In this document: one piece after another, positions 7,946-15,915 of the stretch
How the letters are laid out: each line of letters begins with the position of its first letter
Position numbering within the stretch: the first letter of the stretch is position 1
From: Pseudonocardia sp.
GTDB taxonomy: Bacteria > Actinomycetota > Actinomycetes > Mycobacteriales > Pseudonocardiaceae
Length of the DNA: 33,286 nt
Direction: 5' to 3'
NCBI RefSeq assembly: GCF_025965585.1
Contig: NZ_JAOPWR010000246.1
Coordinates: 1-33,286 of the forward strand
Program-made: the position numbers and the translations under genes
Notes under the pieces: model-generated
What the model was told of the DNA's origin: nothing
Seen by the model: only the letters and a program-made list of their open reading frames with translations
Databases searched by the model: none

Positions 7946-8812
7946 TCAGCTCCTCCCGCCCAGTGCCCGCCGGGTCCGCACCTTCTCCTCGACCGCGCGC
8001 AGCGTGCGGATCGCACGCTCGGTGTAGCGGTCGAAGAACTCCTCCTGGCGACCGGACGCGAACGGGTCGGCCGCCGCGGGAAGCAGCTCGAAGCTGACGT
8101 ACCCGGCGTAGCCGATCTCGATCAGCACGTCGACGATCGGCTCGAAGTCGATGAGCGCCCCGCCGGGGGCCGTCCGGTCGGAGTCGGCGAGGTGCACGTG
8201 CTGCAGCACCCCGGCGCTCGCCCGGAACGCCTCGACGATCGAGGCCTCCTCGATGTTCATGTGGAACGTGTCGCCCTGCACACCGCCGTTGGTGAGTCCG
8301 GTGGCGGTCCACAGCCGGCGGGCCTGCTCCAACCGGTTGAGGAAGTAGGTCTCGTAGCGGTTCCAGCACTCCAGGGAGAAGCTCACACCCTGCTGGGCGG
8401 CGTAGTCGCCCGCGGTGCGGATCGACTCGACCGCCCACTCCCACTCGACGTCCGGATCGGCCAGCGGCGCCGTCTTCATGCAGGCGGTCGGGTGGACGAC
8501 GACGGTCGGGCAGCCCATCGCCGCGGCGAAGTCCGCGAGGTCCCTCACGTACTCGACTGCGGCAGCCCGGCGGCCGGGATCGGGGTGCACCAGGTCGCGG
8601 TCCGCCGTGTAGATCGAGCAGATGCTGCTGACAGCGATGCCGGCGTCGGCGGTGAGGCGCGCCACCCGCTTCGGGTCGATCCGCTCGGGCTCGCCGACGA
8701 TCTCGATCGCGTCGTAGCCGAGGCGGGCGACGCGCGCGATCGAGTCGCCGATGTCCTCCCCGGCGTAGGCGAGGGAGTTGTAGGCGTACCGGAACGTGGT
8801 TTCGGTGCTCAT
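7946..8812 (-). CDS. D-tagatose/D-psicose 3-epimerase-like TIM-barrel protein
   Basis: A 288-aa sugar isomerase/epimerase-family protein. The metal-binding quartet is complete: Glu148 (LECWNRYET), Asp181 (GDTFHMNIEE), His207 (HVHLADSDR) and Glu242 (SFELLP). Spacing is exactly that of Pseudomonas cichorii D-tagatose 3-epimerase (Glu152, Asp185, His211, Glu246), with His184 also conserved. Such enzymes interconvert ketoses at C3. Relatives act on keto-inositols, or split 3-keto-C-glycosides as the large subunit of C-deglycosidases. The ATG at 8812 overlaps the stop of the dehydrogenase gene (ATGA at 8809-8812). Paired with a Gfo/Idh/MocA dehydrogenase, it probably acts on an oxidised sugar or cyclitol; the exact substrate is inference. 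Confidence 0.9.
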   Translation of the reverse strand: MSTETTFRYAYNSLAYAGEDIGDSIARVARLGYDAIEIVGEPERIDPKRVARLTADAGIAVSSICSIYTADRDLVHPDPGRRAAAVEYVRDLADFAAAMGCPTVVVHPTACMKTAPLADPDVEWEWAVESIRTAGDYAAQQGVSFSLECWNRYETYFLNRLEQARRLWTATGLTNGGVQGDTFHMNIEEASIVEAFRASAGVLQHVHLADSDRTAPGGALIDFEPIVDVLIEIGYAGYVSFELLPAAADPFASGRQEEFFDRYTERAIRTLRAVEEKVRTRRALGGRS

Positions 8813-9849
8813 GCGGGGACCTCCACCCAGGTCGATGTTGTGGACGAGGTGATGACGGCGTCGGTGAGCGCTGCGGCGCGGACCCCGTCGTCGAACGTCG
8901 GGAGCCCCTCGGGTCGTTGGCCGCGGATTGCTTCGTAGGCGTCGGCGACGAACGCGTTGAAGCAGTCCTGGTAACCCTGCGGATGCCCTGGCGGCAGGAC
9001 CGACTGGCGGGGGGAGAGGCCCGGCGAGCCGCGGTGCAGCACGCGCGTCTCGGTGGAACCTCCGATGTGGACGGTCTCCGGATTCTCCTGGTCGAAGCGG
9101 TAGGAGGTGTCGAAGCCGTCGAGGGCGAAGGTCAGCTCGTTCTTGTGGCCCGCGGCGACCTGGCTGACCACGACCGACCCGGAGGCTCCGCGGTCGGTCG
9201 TGAACTGCACCGTGGTCTGGGTACCCGAGCCGGTCGTCCGGGCGTTCAGGTCGGTGATGCGCTGACCGCTCACGAACTCCACGAGGTCGCACCAGTGCAC
9301 CCCGATGTCGGCGAACGCCCGGAACGCACCTCCCTCCGCAGCCTCGCCCCGCCAGCCCGCCGGCGCTCCCGCCGCCTGCCAGTCCTGCAGGTAGGAACCG
9401 CGCAGCATGTGCAGCACGGCGCCCCCACCCGCGGCCAGGCGTGACCGGATCTCTCGGACCGCGGGGTAGAAGCGGTAGACGAAGGGAACCGTGGTGACCA
9501 CTCCCGACGTCGCCGCCAGGTCGGCGAGCAGCCGGGCCTGCGGCAACCCGACGGCCAGCGGCTTCTCGCAGATGACCGGCTTCCCGGCCTCGATCGCCCG
9601 CCGGGCGAGGGGCACGTGCAGGGAGTTCGGGGTGCAGATGTGCACGACGTCGACGTCGTCGGCCTCGATCAGAGCCTCGGCGTTGTCGGCGCAGGCCCCG
9701 GCACCCAGTCGAGCCGCCGCTTCGACCGTGCTTTGCGGGCTCGCCGAAACCACCCGGCTCACGGTGCAGCCGGCGACGCGCACTGCGTGGGCGTGCACCG
9801 CCCCGATAAAGCCGGCGCCGATGATCCCGGCACGAAGTTCGTCACTCAT
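8809..9849 (-). CDS. Gfo/Idh/MocA-family NAD(P)-dependent oxidoreductase
   Basis: A 346-aa dehydrogenase with an N-terminal Rossmann fold (GIIGAGFIGAVHAHAV near residues 8-23) and the family motif CEKPLAV at about residue 95. The C-terminal domain contains DIGVHWCDLVEF, with the His typical of the active site. Family members oxidise sugars or cyclitols at a secondary alcohol, for example myo-inositol 2-dehydrogenase or the 3-oxidation of glucosides. The ATG at 9849 was chosen because the Rossmann fold starts there; GGAG sits about 12 bases upstream, and the open frame beyond is shadow sequence. It is the first gene of the minus-strand operon, read from the promoter at 10018-10047. Its product would supply 3-keto substrates to the two epimerase-like proteins. 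Confidence 0.92.
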   Translation of the reverse strand: MSDELRAGIIGAGFIGAVHAHAVRVAGCTVSRVVSASPQSTVEAAARLGAGACADNAEALIEADDVDVVHICTPNSLHVPLARRAIEAGKPVICEKPLAVGLPQARLLADLAATSGVVTTVPFVYRFYPAVREIRSRLAAGGGAVLHMLRGSYLQDWQAAGAPAGWRGEAAEGGAFRAFADIGVHWCDLVEFVSGQRITDLNARTTGSGTQTTVQFTTDRGASGSVVVSQVAAGHKNELTFALDGFDTSYRFDQENPETVHIGGSTETRVLHRGSPGLSPRQSVLPPGHPQGYQDCFNAFVADAYEAIRGQRPEGLPTFDDGVRAAALTDAVITSSTTSTWVEVPA

Positions 9850-9981
9850 CGGGGCGCTGCTCCAGAGGGGTCGATAGGGGCCCGGTCGCGGATGGCTGCG
9901 AACGGCGGGGATGAACGGTCGGCGGATCGCGCGACGGGGGTGGCCGGCGCGGGCGGACAGCCACCGAGGCTGTCCGGTGTG

Positions 9982-10003
9982 GCCCCGTCCCCGCCGACGG
10001 GGC
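9982..10003 (-). promoter_or_regulatory. 8-bp stem-loop in the leader of the dehydrogenase operon
   Basis: GCCCCGTC (9982-9989) and GACGGGGC (9996-10003) form a perfect 8-bp stem with a 6-base loop. It lies at the very 5' end of the predicted minus-strand transcript, where it could stabilise the mRNA or affect early elongation. The 150-base leader between it and the ATG at 9849 shows nothing else I can name. Confidence 0.4.
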
Positions 10004-10017
10004 AGGCGACCATTCGT

Positions 10018-10047
10018 ACCGTATTGATTGATACGCACAAAAGTCAA
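10018..10047 (-). promoter_or_regulatory. promoter of the minus-strand operon with palindromic operator in the spacer
   Basis: On the minus strand TTGACT (10047-10042) and TACGGT (10023-10018) stand 18 bases apart, a good actinobacterial vegetative promoter. The imperfect palindrome CGTAT-N6-ATACG at 10020-10035 covers the spacer and part of the -10 box. A repressor bound there would block polymerase. The bound regulator is unknown; either ROK protein is a candidate. Confidence 0.6.
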
Positions 10048-10165
10048 TCGATGTCGGCCAGAAGTCTCGTTCTGTTCCGCGGCGACCCCGCCAATGATTG
10101 GGCCCATCTGGTTCCGCCGGCGTACCGGTAGGTGTACGGCGACCGATGGAGGTCCCCAGAACTGC

Positions 10166-10194
10166 TTGACATATGTCTGCAGCAGACATAAGAC
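10166..10194 (+). promoter_or_regulatory. strong promoter for the FprA-like gene with perfect 19-bp operator
   Basis: TTGACA (10166-10171) and TAAGAC (10189-10194) have the ideal 17-base spacing. The spacer is almost entirely a perfect inverted repeat, TATGTCTGC-A-GCAGACATA (10172-10190), with 9-bp arms. This is a textbook repressor site between the -35 and -10 boxes. Transcription would begin near 10201, leaving a leader of about 100 bases before the GTG at 10299. The operator differs in sequence from the one in the divergent promoter. Confidence 0.75.
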
Positions 10195-10298
10195 TGCGGC
10201 CCTGCGATCGAAGCGACCGTCGTCACACCGCACGTGGGTCGAGATCGCCCTGCCGTTCGACGAGGAGCGCCTGTGCCTGCCGTCCCCTGGAGCGGGTC

Positions 10299-11834
10299 GT
10301 GAGCCCGCAGTCGTCACCCCCCACCGCCAGCGCCGGTGGTGTCCGAGTTGCGGTCGTCGGTTCCGGCCCGGCGGGTGCGTATGCCGCCGCGCAGCTGCTG
10401 GCTATCCGCGAGCCGGCCGTCGAGGTGCACGTCTTCGACCGCCTGGCGACGCCGTGGGGCCTGGTCCGGGCCGGGGTCGCCCCGGACCACCCGAAGATCA
10501 AGTCCGTCACACGGGTGTTCGAGCGAACGGCGCAGCTGCCGGGCTTCCACTTCCTCGGGAACGTGCGGGTCGGTGTGGACGTGTCTCACGACGAGCTGCT
10601 CGGCCACTACCACGCGGTCCTCTACGCCACCGGCGCACCGGGCGACCGCCGCCTCGGTATCCCGGGAGAGGAGCTCGCGGGCAGTCACGCCGCCACCGGC
10701 TTCGTCAGCTGGTACAACGGCCATCCGGACGCCGCCGACACCCGCTTCGACCTGTCCGTGCGACGCGCGGTGGTGGTGGGGAACGGCAACGTCGCGCTGG
10801 ATGTGGCGCGGATGCTCGCGCTGACGCCCGACGAGCTGGCCCGTACCGACATCGCAGACCATGCCCTCGATGCGCTCGCGGCGAGTCAGGTGGAGGAGAT
10901 CGTCGTCCTGGGCCGCCGTGGTCCCGCCGATGCTGCCTTCACCACCCCCGAGCTGCGGGAACTCGACCGCCTCGCCGACTGCGACGTCGTCGTCGATCCC
11001 GCCGACCTCGCCGACGGTGCGGTCAGCGGTACCGGCACGGGGCTCGCCCTCAGAGTCGCAGACAACCTCGACGTGCTGGCCGGGTTCGCAGCGCACGAGC
11101 CCGCCGGGCACCGCAGACGGATCGTCCTGCGGTTCCGGGCCTCACCCCTCGAGCTGACCGGGAACGGCCGGGTCCAGGGGGTGCGCGTCGGGCACAACGA
11201 GCTCGTCGGGACGGCCGGCGGCCCGTCGGTCGCGGTGCCGACCGGCCGGGTCGAGTCGATCGACGCCGGCCTGGTCCTGCGGGCGATCGGCTATGTGGGC
11301 CGTCCGGTACCGGGCCTGCCCTTCGATGGTGGCACCACGCGGATCGGCAACGACCGCGGCCGGGTCCTCGACCCGGTGTCGGGCGACCCGTTGCGAGGGG
11401 TCTACACCGCCGGCTGGATCAAGCGGGGTCCCTCCGGGGTGATCGGCACCAACAAGAAGTGCGCGCAGGAGACGGTGTCGCTGCTGGTGGAGGATCTCGC
11501 CGCAGGCAGGCTCGCCAGGCGGTCGCCGGCCCCGGCCGAGAACCTGCTGGGGGAGCTGGCCCGGCGGGGGGTCGAGGTCGTCCCGTACGCGGGATGGGCT
11601 GCGATCGACGCGCACGAGCAGGCGCTGGGTCGTCCCTTGTCCCGACCGCGGGTGAAGGTCGTGCGTCACGAGCAGCTCCTCTCCCTCGCCGGACCGGGGG
11701 CGGGCACGACATCTGTCAATTCTGCCTCTTCTTCTGCTCTCGACCAATTGACATCTGCGCATCACATGCATAAGAATGGGAGCAGCAAGCCTGCTTCGAT
11801 GGCACCGGCGCGCACGACGACGCCGAAGACCTGA
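10299..11834 (+). CDS. fprA: FprA-type NADPH:ferredoxin (adrenodoxin-like) reductase
   Basis: An FAD-dependent reductase that passes electrons from NADPH to ferredoxins and so to P450s. Visible features are the FAD motif VAVVGSGPAGAYAA near residue 14, RAGVAPDHPKIK, the NADPH-binding GNGNVALDVARML and GWIKRGPSGVIGTNKKCA. The GTG at 10299 follows CTGGAG and starts the protein just before the FAD motif. At 511 aa it is about 50 longer than FprA relatives. Similarity ends around residue 460 (RVKVVRHEQLLSL), and the last ~46 codons are Ser/Ala/Thr-rich and run through a promoter-like sequence at 11748. The native stop may have been lost by an indel. As the first plus-strand gene of the island it is the natural electron source for the P450 at 15916 through its ferredoxins. 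Confidence 0.88.
   Translation: MSPQSSPPTASAGGVRVAVVGSGPAGAYAAAQLLAIREPAVEVHVFDRLATPWGLVRAGVAPDHPKIKSVTRVFERTAQLPGFHFLGNVRVGVDVSHDELLGHYHAVLYATGAPGDRRLGIPGEELAGSHAATGFVSWYNGHPDAADTRFDLSVRRAVVVGNGNVALDVARMLALTPDELARTDIADHALDALAASQVEEIVVLGRRGPADAAFTTPELRELDRLADCDVVVDPADLADGAVSGTGTGLALRVADNLDVLAGFAAHEPAGHRRRIVLRFRASPLELTGNGRVQGVRVGHNELVGTAGGPSVAVPTGRVESIDAGLVLRAIGYVGRPVPGLPFDGGTTRIGNDRGRVLDPVSGDPLRGVYTAGWIKRGPSGVIGTNKKCAQETVSLLVEDLAAGRLARRSPAPAENLLGELARRGVEVVPYAGWAAIDAHEQALGRPLSRPRVKVVRHEQLLSLAGPGAGTTSVNSASSSALDQLTSAHHMHKNGSSKPASMAPARTTTPKT
11708..11776 (+). promoter_or_regulatory. promoter of the ABC-P450 operon with nested repeats
   Basis: TTGACA (11748-11753) and TAAGAA (11771-11776) are exactly 17 bases apart, giving a convincing promoter inside the 3' end of the reductase frame. 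TGTCAATT (11714-11721) and AATTGACA (11746-11753) form an 8-bp perfect inverted repeat whose right arm covers the -35 box. GACATCTG occurs directly repeated at 11708 and 11750. The layout suggests a regulator bound across the -35 region, possibly with looping between the two sites. Confidence 0.6.
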
Positions 11835-11856
11835 ACCGCACTTTCACTGCACCGGA

Positions 11857-11899
11857 GAACGGCCGCCCCCACAAAGGGCCCGGCCGCACCCGGCCGTTC
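11857..11899 (+). other. 9-bp inverted repeat in the ABC operon leader
   Basis: GAACGGCCG (11857-11865) and CGGCCGTTC (11891-11899) are perfectly complementary and could form a stem with a 25-base GC-rich loop. The repeat lies just after the reductase stop and within the predicted leader of the transporter mRNA. It could act as a terminator for the first transcript or as an attenuator. No T-tract follows. The rest of the leader to 12080 is featureless apart from the ribosome site at 12068-12075. Confidence 0.4.
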
Positions 11900-12080
11900 A
11901 TTCCAGCAGGTCACGACCGCGCCCGTCCGACCCCGCGCCATTCATGGTCATTTTCCGCCCGTGATCGCGCGGCTCGGTCGTCGATGGTGTCCGCCGTTTT
12001 CCCGCGCTCGTCGAATCTGCACCGGATCCCCCTCCGGTGAGCTTTTCTTCCCTCGTTTTCGTTGGACAAAAGGAGTCGTA

Positions 12081-13049
12081 ATGCGACGGATCGGTAGGCG
12101 CCCGTTCGTGGCGCTGGTAGCCGTGGTGACGGCCGGGGCGCTGACCGCCTGCGGCGGCACCTCCTCCACGGAGTCGGCCACGGCCCCGGGCCAGGTGACG
12201 CCGGTGAGCGCCACCGTCCTCGCCGCCTCGACGCTGGCGCCGGTGTACGCGGGAGTCAAGAACGGCGTCTTCACCAAAGCCGGGATCGACTTGACGCTTA
12301 CTCAGGCCGCACCGTCCGCGGTCGTGCCCGCGGTGGTCAGCGGGTCGTCCACCGTCGGCTACCTGGCGATCCCGTCCATCCTGCTCGCGGCCAGCAAGGG
12401 CCTCCCGATCAGGATCGTGGCGAACGCCGGCGCCTCTCCCGACTCACCGGTGGTCGTTCCGAACGACAGCCCGGTCAAGAGCTACGCCGATCTCAAGGGC
12501 AAGCGGATCGCCGTGCACAACCTCGGTGGGCTCGGCCAGTTCGCAGTGGTCGGAGCGCTGTTGAACAACGGGGTCGACCCGAAGAGCGTGCAGCTGCTCG
12601 AGGTGCCCTTCGGCGACATGGAGTCCGCGCTCGACCGCGGAACCGTGGACGCCGCCTGGCTCATCCAGCCCTTCGCGGGCCTGGCCGAGAAGCACGGTAA
12701 GACGCGGTCCCTCGGCTCGTCGGTCGAGGCCGCGAACATGACGGCGCTGGGAAGCGCCTACTTCTTCACCCTCGACGAGACGGTCCAGAAGAACCCCGAC
12801 CTGATTAGCCGGTTCGTCGACGCGGTCAAGCAGTCCAACAGCTACGGGCTCGCGCACGTCCAGGAGATGGTCGACATCGTCCCGTCCTTCGCGAAGGTCC
12901 CGCCGGAGGTCCTCGGCCCGAAGCTGGTAAGCGCCACCTACGGCGAGATCCCCATTGACCAGCTCAAGCGGGTCAACGACTTCATGGTGAAGAACGGGTT
13001 CCTGACCAAGTCGGTGGACATCGACAGCCTGGTCTGGGCAGGCCGGTGA
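12081..13049 (+). CDS. ABC transporter substrate-binding lipoprotein (NMT1/SsuA/TauA type)
   Basis: A 322-aa periplasmic-type binding protein anchored as a lipoprotein. The N-terminus MRRIGRRPF is followed by a hydrophobic stretch and the lipobox LTAC at about residues 21-24. The mature part shows NMT1/THI5-like features: LAPVYAGVKNGVFTKAGIDL, then GSSTVGYLAIPSILLAASKG, and DLKGKRIAVHNLGG. It also has the dyad-lobe segment RGTVDAAWLIQPF. Family members capture sulfonates, pyrimidine precursors, aromatic acids or nitrate-like anions. The ATG at 12081 follows AAAAGGAG. It heads a tight plus-strand operon with two permeases and an ATPase and so defines the imported substrate, which is probably an organic anion; its identity cannot be read. 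Confidence 0.93.
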   Translation: MRRIGRRPFVALVAVVTAGALTACGGTSSTESATAPGQVTPVSATVLAASTLAPVYAGVKNGVFTKAGIDLTLTQAAPSAVVPAVVSGSSTVGYLAIPSILLAASKGLPIRIVANAGASPDSPVVVPNDSPVKSYADLKGKRIAVHNLGGLGQFAVVGALLNNGVDPKSVQLLEVPFGDMESALDRGTVDAAWLIQPFAGLAEKHGKTRSLGSSVEAANMTALGSAYFFTLDETVQKNPDLISRFVDAVKQSNSYGLAHVQEMVDIVPSFAKVPPEVLGPKLVSATYGEIPIDQLKRVNDFMVKNGFLTKSVDIDSLVWAGR

Positions 13050-13114
13050 CCGCGCCGGACCGTACCCGGTGCGGTCCGGGACGGAACTGACCCGATGTCG
13101 ACGAGGAGGAGTCG

Positions 13115-13936
13115 GTGAGCGAGATGCTGCTCGAACGGGCGGACCGCGTCCGGCGACGGGGCCCCGCGGGAAGGGCGGCGTCCGGCGCGCTGGGTGTGCT
13201 GGGCGTGCTGGTGCTGCTGCAGGCCATGTCCCTGCTGGGGATCGTGGACCGGGCCACCTTCCCCCCGGTGACCGAGGATATCGCCGCGCTGGTCGGCGAG
13301 ATGCTCACGGCGTCGTTCTGGACGGCGGTCGCCGGCACCATGAGCGGCTGGGCGATCGGGCTCGGCCTGGCGATCCTCATCGCGGTTCCGGTGGGCATCC
13401 TGGTGGGGTCGTTCCCGCTGGCCTACCGGGCTGTGCGGGTCCCGATCGAGTTCCTGCGGCCGATCCCCTCGGTCGCGCTCATCCCGCTGGCCGTCCTGCT
13501 GTTCGGCACCGGGATGGAGTTCAAGCTGTTCCTGATCGTGTTCGCCTCGATCTGGCCGATCCTCATCCAGGTGCTCTACGGGGTGCAGGACGTCGACCCC
13601 GTCGCCAGCGACACGGCGCGGTCCTTCGGCTTCGGCCCGGTGGCCCGGCTGGTGCGGGTGACGCTGCCCAGCGCGCTGCCCTACGCCGCCACCGGACTGC
13701 GGATCTCCGCGTCAATCGCGCTCGTCCTGGCTATCACGGCGGAGATCGTGGTGGGGGCGCCCGGTGTCGGCGGGGCGATCAACTCCGCCCAGCAGGGAGG
13801 CTCCTACACCCTGATGTACGCGCTCATCCTCGCGACCGGCCTGCTGGGCTGGGGTGTCAACGTCGCACTCGAGCTCACCGAACGCCGGGTCCTGCGCTGG
13901 CACGTCTCGCACCGTCCGACGGGAGCAGCATTGTGA
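13115..13936 (+). CDS. ABC transporter permease 1 (SsuC/TauC type)
   Basis: A 273-aa integral membrane protein of the binding-protein-dependent transport family, with about six membrane segments. The first follows a charged leader at ~residue 25. The EAA-like cytoplasmic loop that contacts the ATPase is near residue 165 (DTARSFGFGPVARLVRVTLPSA quoted in part as RSFGFGPVARL). The GTG at 13115 follows GAGGAGGAG. Its TGA overlaps the GTG of the second permease (GTGA at 13933-13936), so the pair is translationally coupled. The importer therefore uses a heterodimeric channel, whereas many SsuC-type systems use two copies of one permease. Confidence 0.93.
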   Translation: MSEMLLERADRVRRRGPAGRAASGALGVLGVLVLLQAMSLLGIVDRATFPPVTEDIAALVGEMLTASFWTAVAGTMSGWAIGLGLAILIAVPVGILVGSFPLAYRAVRVPIEFLRPIPSVALIPLAVLLFGTGMEFKLFLIVFASIWPILIQVLYGVQDVDPVASDTARSFGFGPVARLVRVTLPSALPYAATGLRISASIALVLAITAEIVVGAPGVGGAINSAQQGGSYTLMYALILATGLLGWGVNVALELTERRVLRWHVSHRPTGAAL

Positions 13937-14736
13937 GCCGCACGGGAAGCAGGACCAGCAGGCCCCACCGCGTCACGGGCACGGCACTCGAGATCGCCGT
14001 CCCGGTCCTGATCCTCCTCGTCTGGGGGATCTGGTCGGCCCGGGCGGGAAGCCTCTACTTCCCGCCGCTGACCGACATCGTCGAGGCGTTCTGGACGACG
14101 CTGCTGCTGGACCGGTTCGTCAGCGACGTGCTGCCCAGCCTCGGCCGGCTGGCTTGCGGGTACGTGCTCGGTGTCGGCCTCGGGGTCGTGGCGGGCTTCC
14201 TGCTGGGGCTCTCGGAGCCGCTCACCCGCATCTCCGGCCCGGTCGTGCATTTCATGCGGGCCCTGCCGGCGCCGGCGATCCTGCCATTCGCCCTGCTCGT
14301 CTTCGGACTCGGCGACGGGATGAAGATCAGCCTCATCGCCTTCGGCTGCTTCTTCCCGGTGCTGCTGACGACCATTGACGGCGTCCGCGGCATCGAGCCG
14401 GACTACCTCGCCGCCACGCGGGTCTACGGCATCGGTTGGGGCGACCGTCTGCGGCACGTCATGCTGCCGGCCGCACTGCCGCAGATCGTCGGTGGGATGC
14501 GGACGAGCCTGTCCCTCGGGTTCATCCTCATCGTGATCAGCGAGATGGTCGCGGCGACATCAGGCATCGGTTACTTCGTGCTCCAGGCCCAGCGCACGTA
14601 CGAACTGCCGAACATGTGGGCAGGAATGATCCTGCTCGGCCTTCTCGGATACATCGTCAACGTCGCCTTCGTCCTCGTCGAGCGACGGGTGTTGCGCTGG
14701 CATCGAGGAGCGCGAGCAACAGCGGGCGCGCAATGA
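13933..14736 (+). CDS. ABC transporter permease 2 (SsuC/TauC type)
   Basis: A 267-aa polytopic permease similar in kind to permease 1, with around six membrane helices. Its EAA-like loop lies near residue 158 (AATRVYGIGWGDRLRHVMLP). The GTG at 13933 overlaps the preceding stop, and the frame reads without interruption to 14736. The C-terminus ends ERRVLRWHRG, very like the end of permease 1 (ERRVLRWHVS), which suggests the two arose by duplication. It works with permease 1 and the ATPase at 14774 as one importer. Confidence 0.92.
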   Translation: MSRTGSRTSRPHRVTGTALEIAVPVLILLVWGIWSARAGSLYFPPLTDIVEAFWTTLLLDRFVSDVLPSLGRLACGYVLGVGLGVVAGFLLGLSEPLTRISGPVVHFMRALPAPAILPFALLVFGLGDGMKISLIAFGCFFPVLLTTIDGVRGIEPDYLAATRVYGIGWGDRLRHVMLPAALPQIVGGMRTSLSLGFILIVISEMVAATSGIGYFVLQAQRTYELPNMWAGMILLGLLGYIVNVAFVLVERRVLRWHRGARATAGAQ

Positions 14737-14773
14737 GCCCCGTCTGCCGGACGTCGTCGAGAGGAGCAGCACG

Positions 14774-15616
14774 ATGCTCGAGATCAACCACCTGAGCAAG
14801 ACCTACGGGACGGGCGACACGGCCACCACGGCCGTCGCGGACGTCACGTTCACCGTCGAGAAGGGCGAGTTCGTCTGCGTGGTGGGCCCGTCGGGCTGCG
14901 GCAAGACCACGCTGCTCAAGTGCATGTCGGGGCTACTCTCGCCGACCTCGGGCGAGGCCCGGCTGCACGGCGTCCGCATCGACAGCCCGCCGCGGCAGAT
15001 GGCGCTGGTCTTCCAGGACTACAGCCGCTCGCTGTTCCCCTGGATGACCACGCGACAGAACATCGTCTTTCCCCTGAAGAACAAGGACGTCGACCGGGCG
15101 ACGGCTCGCAGGCTCGCCGACGAGGCCGCCGAGTCGGTGGGCCTCGGGGCGTTCGGCGACCGCTACCCGTGGCAGCTCTCGGGAGGTATGCAGCAGCGGG
15201 TAGCCATCGCCAGGGCGATGGCCTACCAACCCGAGATCCTGCTCATGGACGAGCCGTTCGCCTCTGTCGACGCCCAGACGCGCGTGGACCTCGAGGACCT
15301 GACACTGCGGCTGCGCAACGACTACGGGGTCACCGTCGTCTTCGTGACCCACGACATCGACGAGTCGGTGTACATGGCCGACCGCGTCGTCATGCTCACC
15401 CAGCGCCCCACGCGGGTGGGCGAGATCCTCGACGTCGACCTGCCCCGCCCCCGCGACCAGGTGGCGACCAAGGAGCTACCCCGGTTCGCCGAGCTGCGGG
15501 CGCACGTCTACACCGCGATGAAGCGGCCCGGCGCGGCGGAGCTGCGTCCGCCCGTCGACCCGGTGGCGCCGGCGAGCGACACGGGTCTCGCCTCGGAGAT
15601 GAACCTGCAGCACTGA
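14774..15616 (+). CDS. ABC transporter ATP-binding protein (SsuB/TauB type)
   Basis: A 280-aa cytoplasmic ATPase with all hallmark motifs: Walker A GPSGCGKTT near residue 39, Q-loop LVFQDYSRSLFPW, signature LSGGMQQR near residue 137, Walker B ILLMDEPFA and H-loop FVTHDIDES. The ATG at 14774 follows GAGGAG. The last ~30 residues (Ala/Pro-rich) extend past the ATPase core. It powers the importer formed by the permeases and the lipoprotein encoded upstream. Confidence 0.95.
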   Translation: MLEINHLSKTYGTGDTATTAVADVTFTVEKGEFVCVVGPSGCGKTTLLKCMSGLLSPTSGEARLHGVRIDSPPRQMALVFQDYSRSLFPWMTTRQNIVFPLKNKDVDRATARRLADEAAESVGLGAFGDRYPWQLSGGMQQRVAIARAMAYQPEILLMDEPFASVDAQTRVDLEDLTLRLRNDYGVTVVFVTHDIDESVYMADRVVMLTQRPTRVGEILDVDLPRPRDQVATKELPRFAELRAHVYTAMKRPGAAELRPPVDPVAPASDTGLASEMNLQH

Positions 15617-15658
15617 CCCATGCTGCGTCCCGCAATCTCACGACACGCCAGGAGAATC

Positions 15659-15868
15659 ATGCGCATCGTCGCCGTCGACATGGACCTCTGCGAAGGCCAT
15701 GGCAAGTGCTACCTGACGGCCCCGGACCTGCTCCGGCCGCAGGACGACGCGGGCCGTGCGGAGTTCTACGCCGACCCGATCGACCCCGCCGACACCGCCG
15801 CGGTCCGCCGTGCGGACGGGACGATCGCCGGCTGCCCGGAGCGGGCGCTGACATGGGCTGAGGTCTGA
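15659..15868 (+). CDS. small 3Fe-4S ferredoxin, P450 partner
   Basis: A 69-aa single-cluster ferredoxin. Cys11 and Cys17 lie in DLCEGHGKC and Cys59 in AGCPERAL; His14 stands where 4Fe ferredoxins have a second Cys, the pattern of [3Fe-4S] ferredoxins serving actinobacterial P450s. The ATG at 15659 is placed by CAGGAG upstream; an ATG 39 bases earlier has no ribosome site. It lies 47 bases before the P450 gene in the same operon, so it is the most likely direct electron donor to that enzyme, reduced in turn by the FprA-type reductase at 10299. Confidence 0.92.
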   Translation: MRIVAVDMDLCEGHGKCYLTAPDLLRPQDDAGRAEFYADPIDPADTAAVRRADGTIAGCPERALTWAEV

Positions 15869-15915
15869 CTGCGCCGTCCGCCCCCGCCATTCGGGACACA
15901 CCGAGAGGAACCAGC

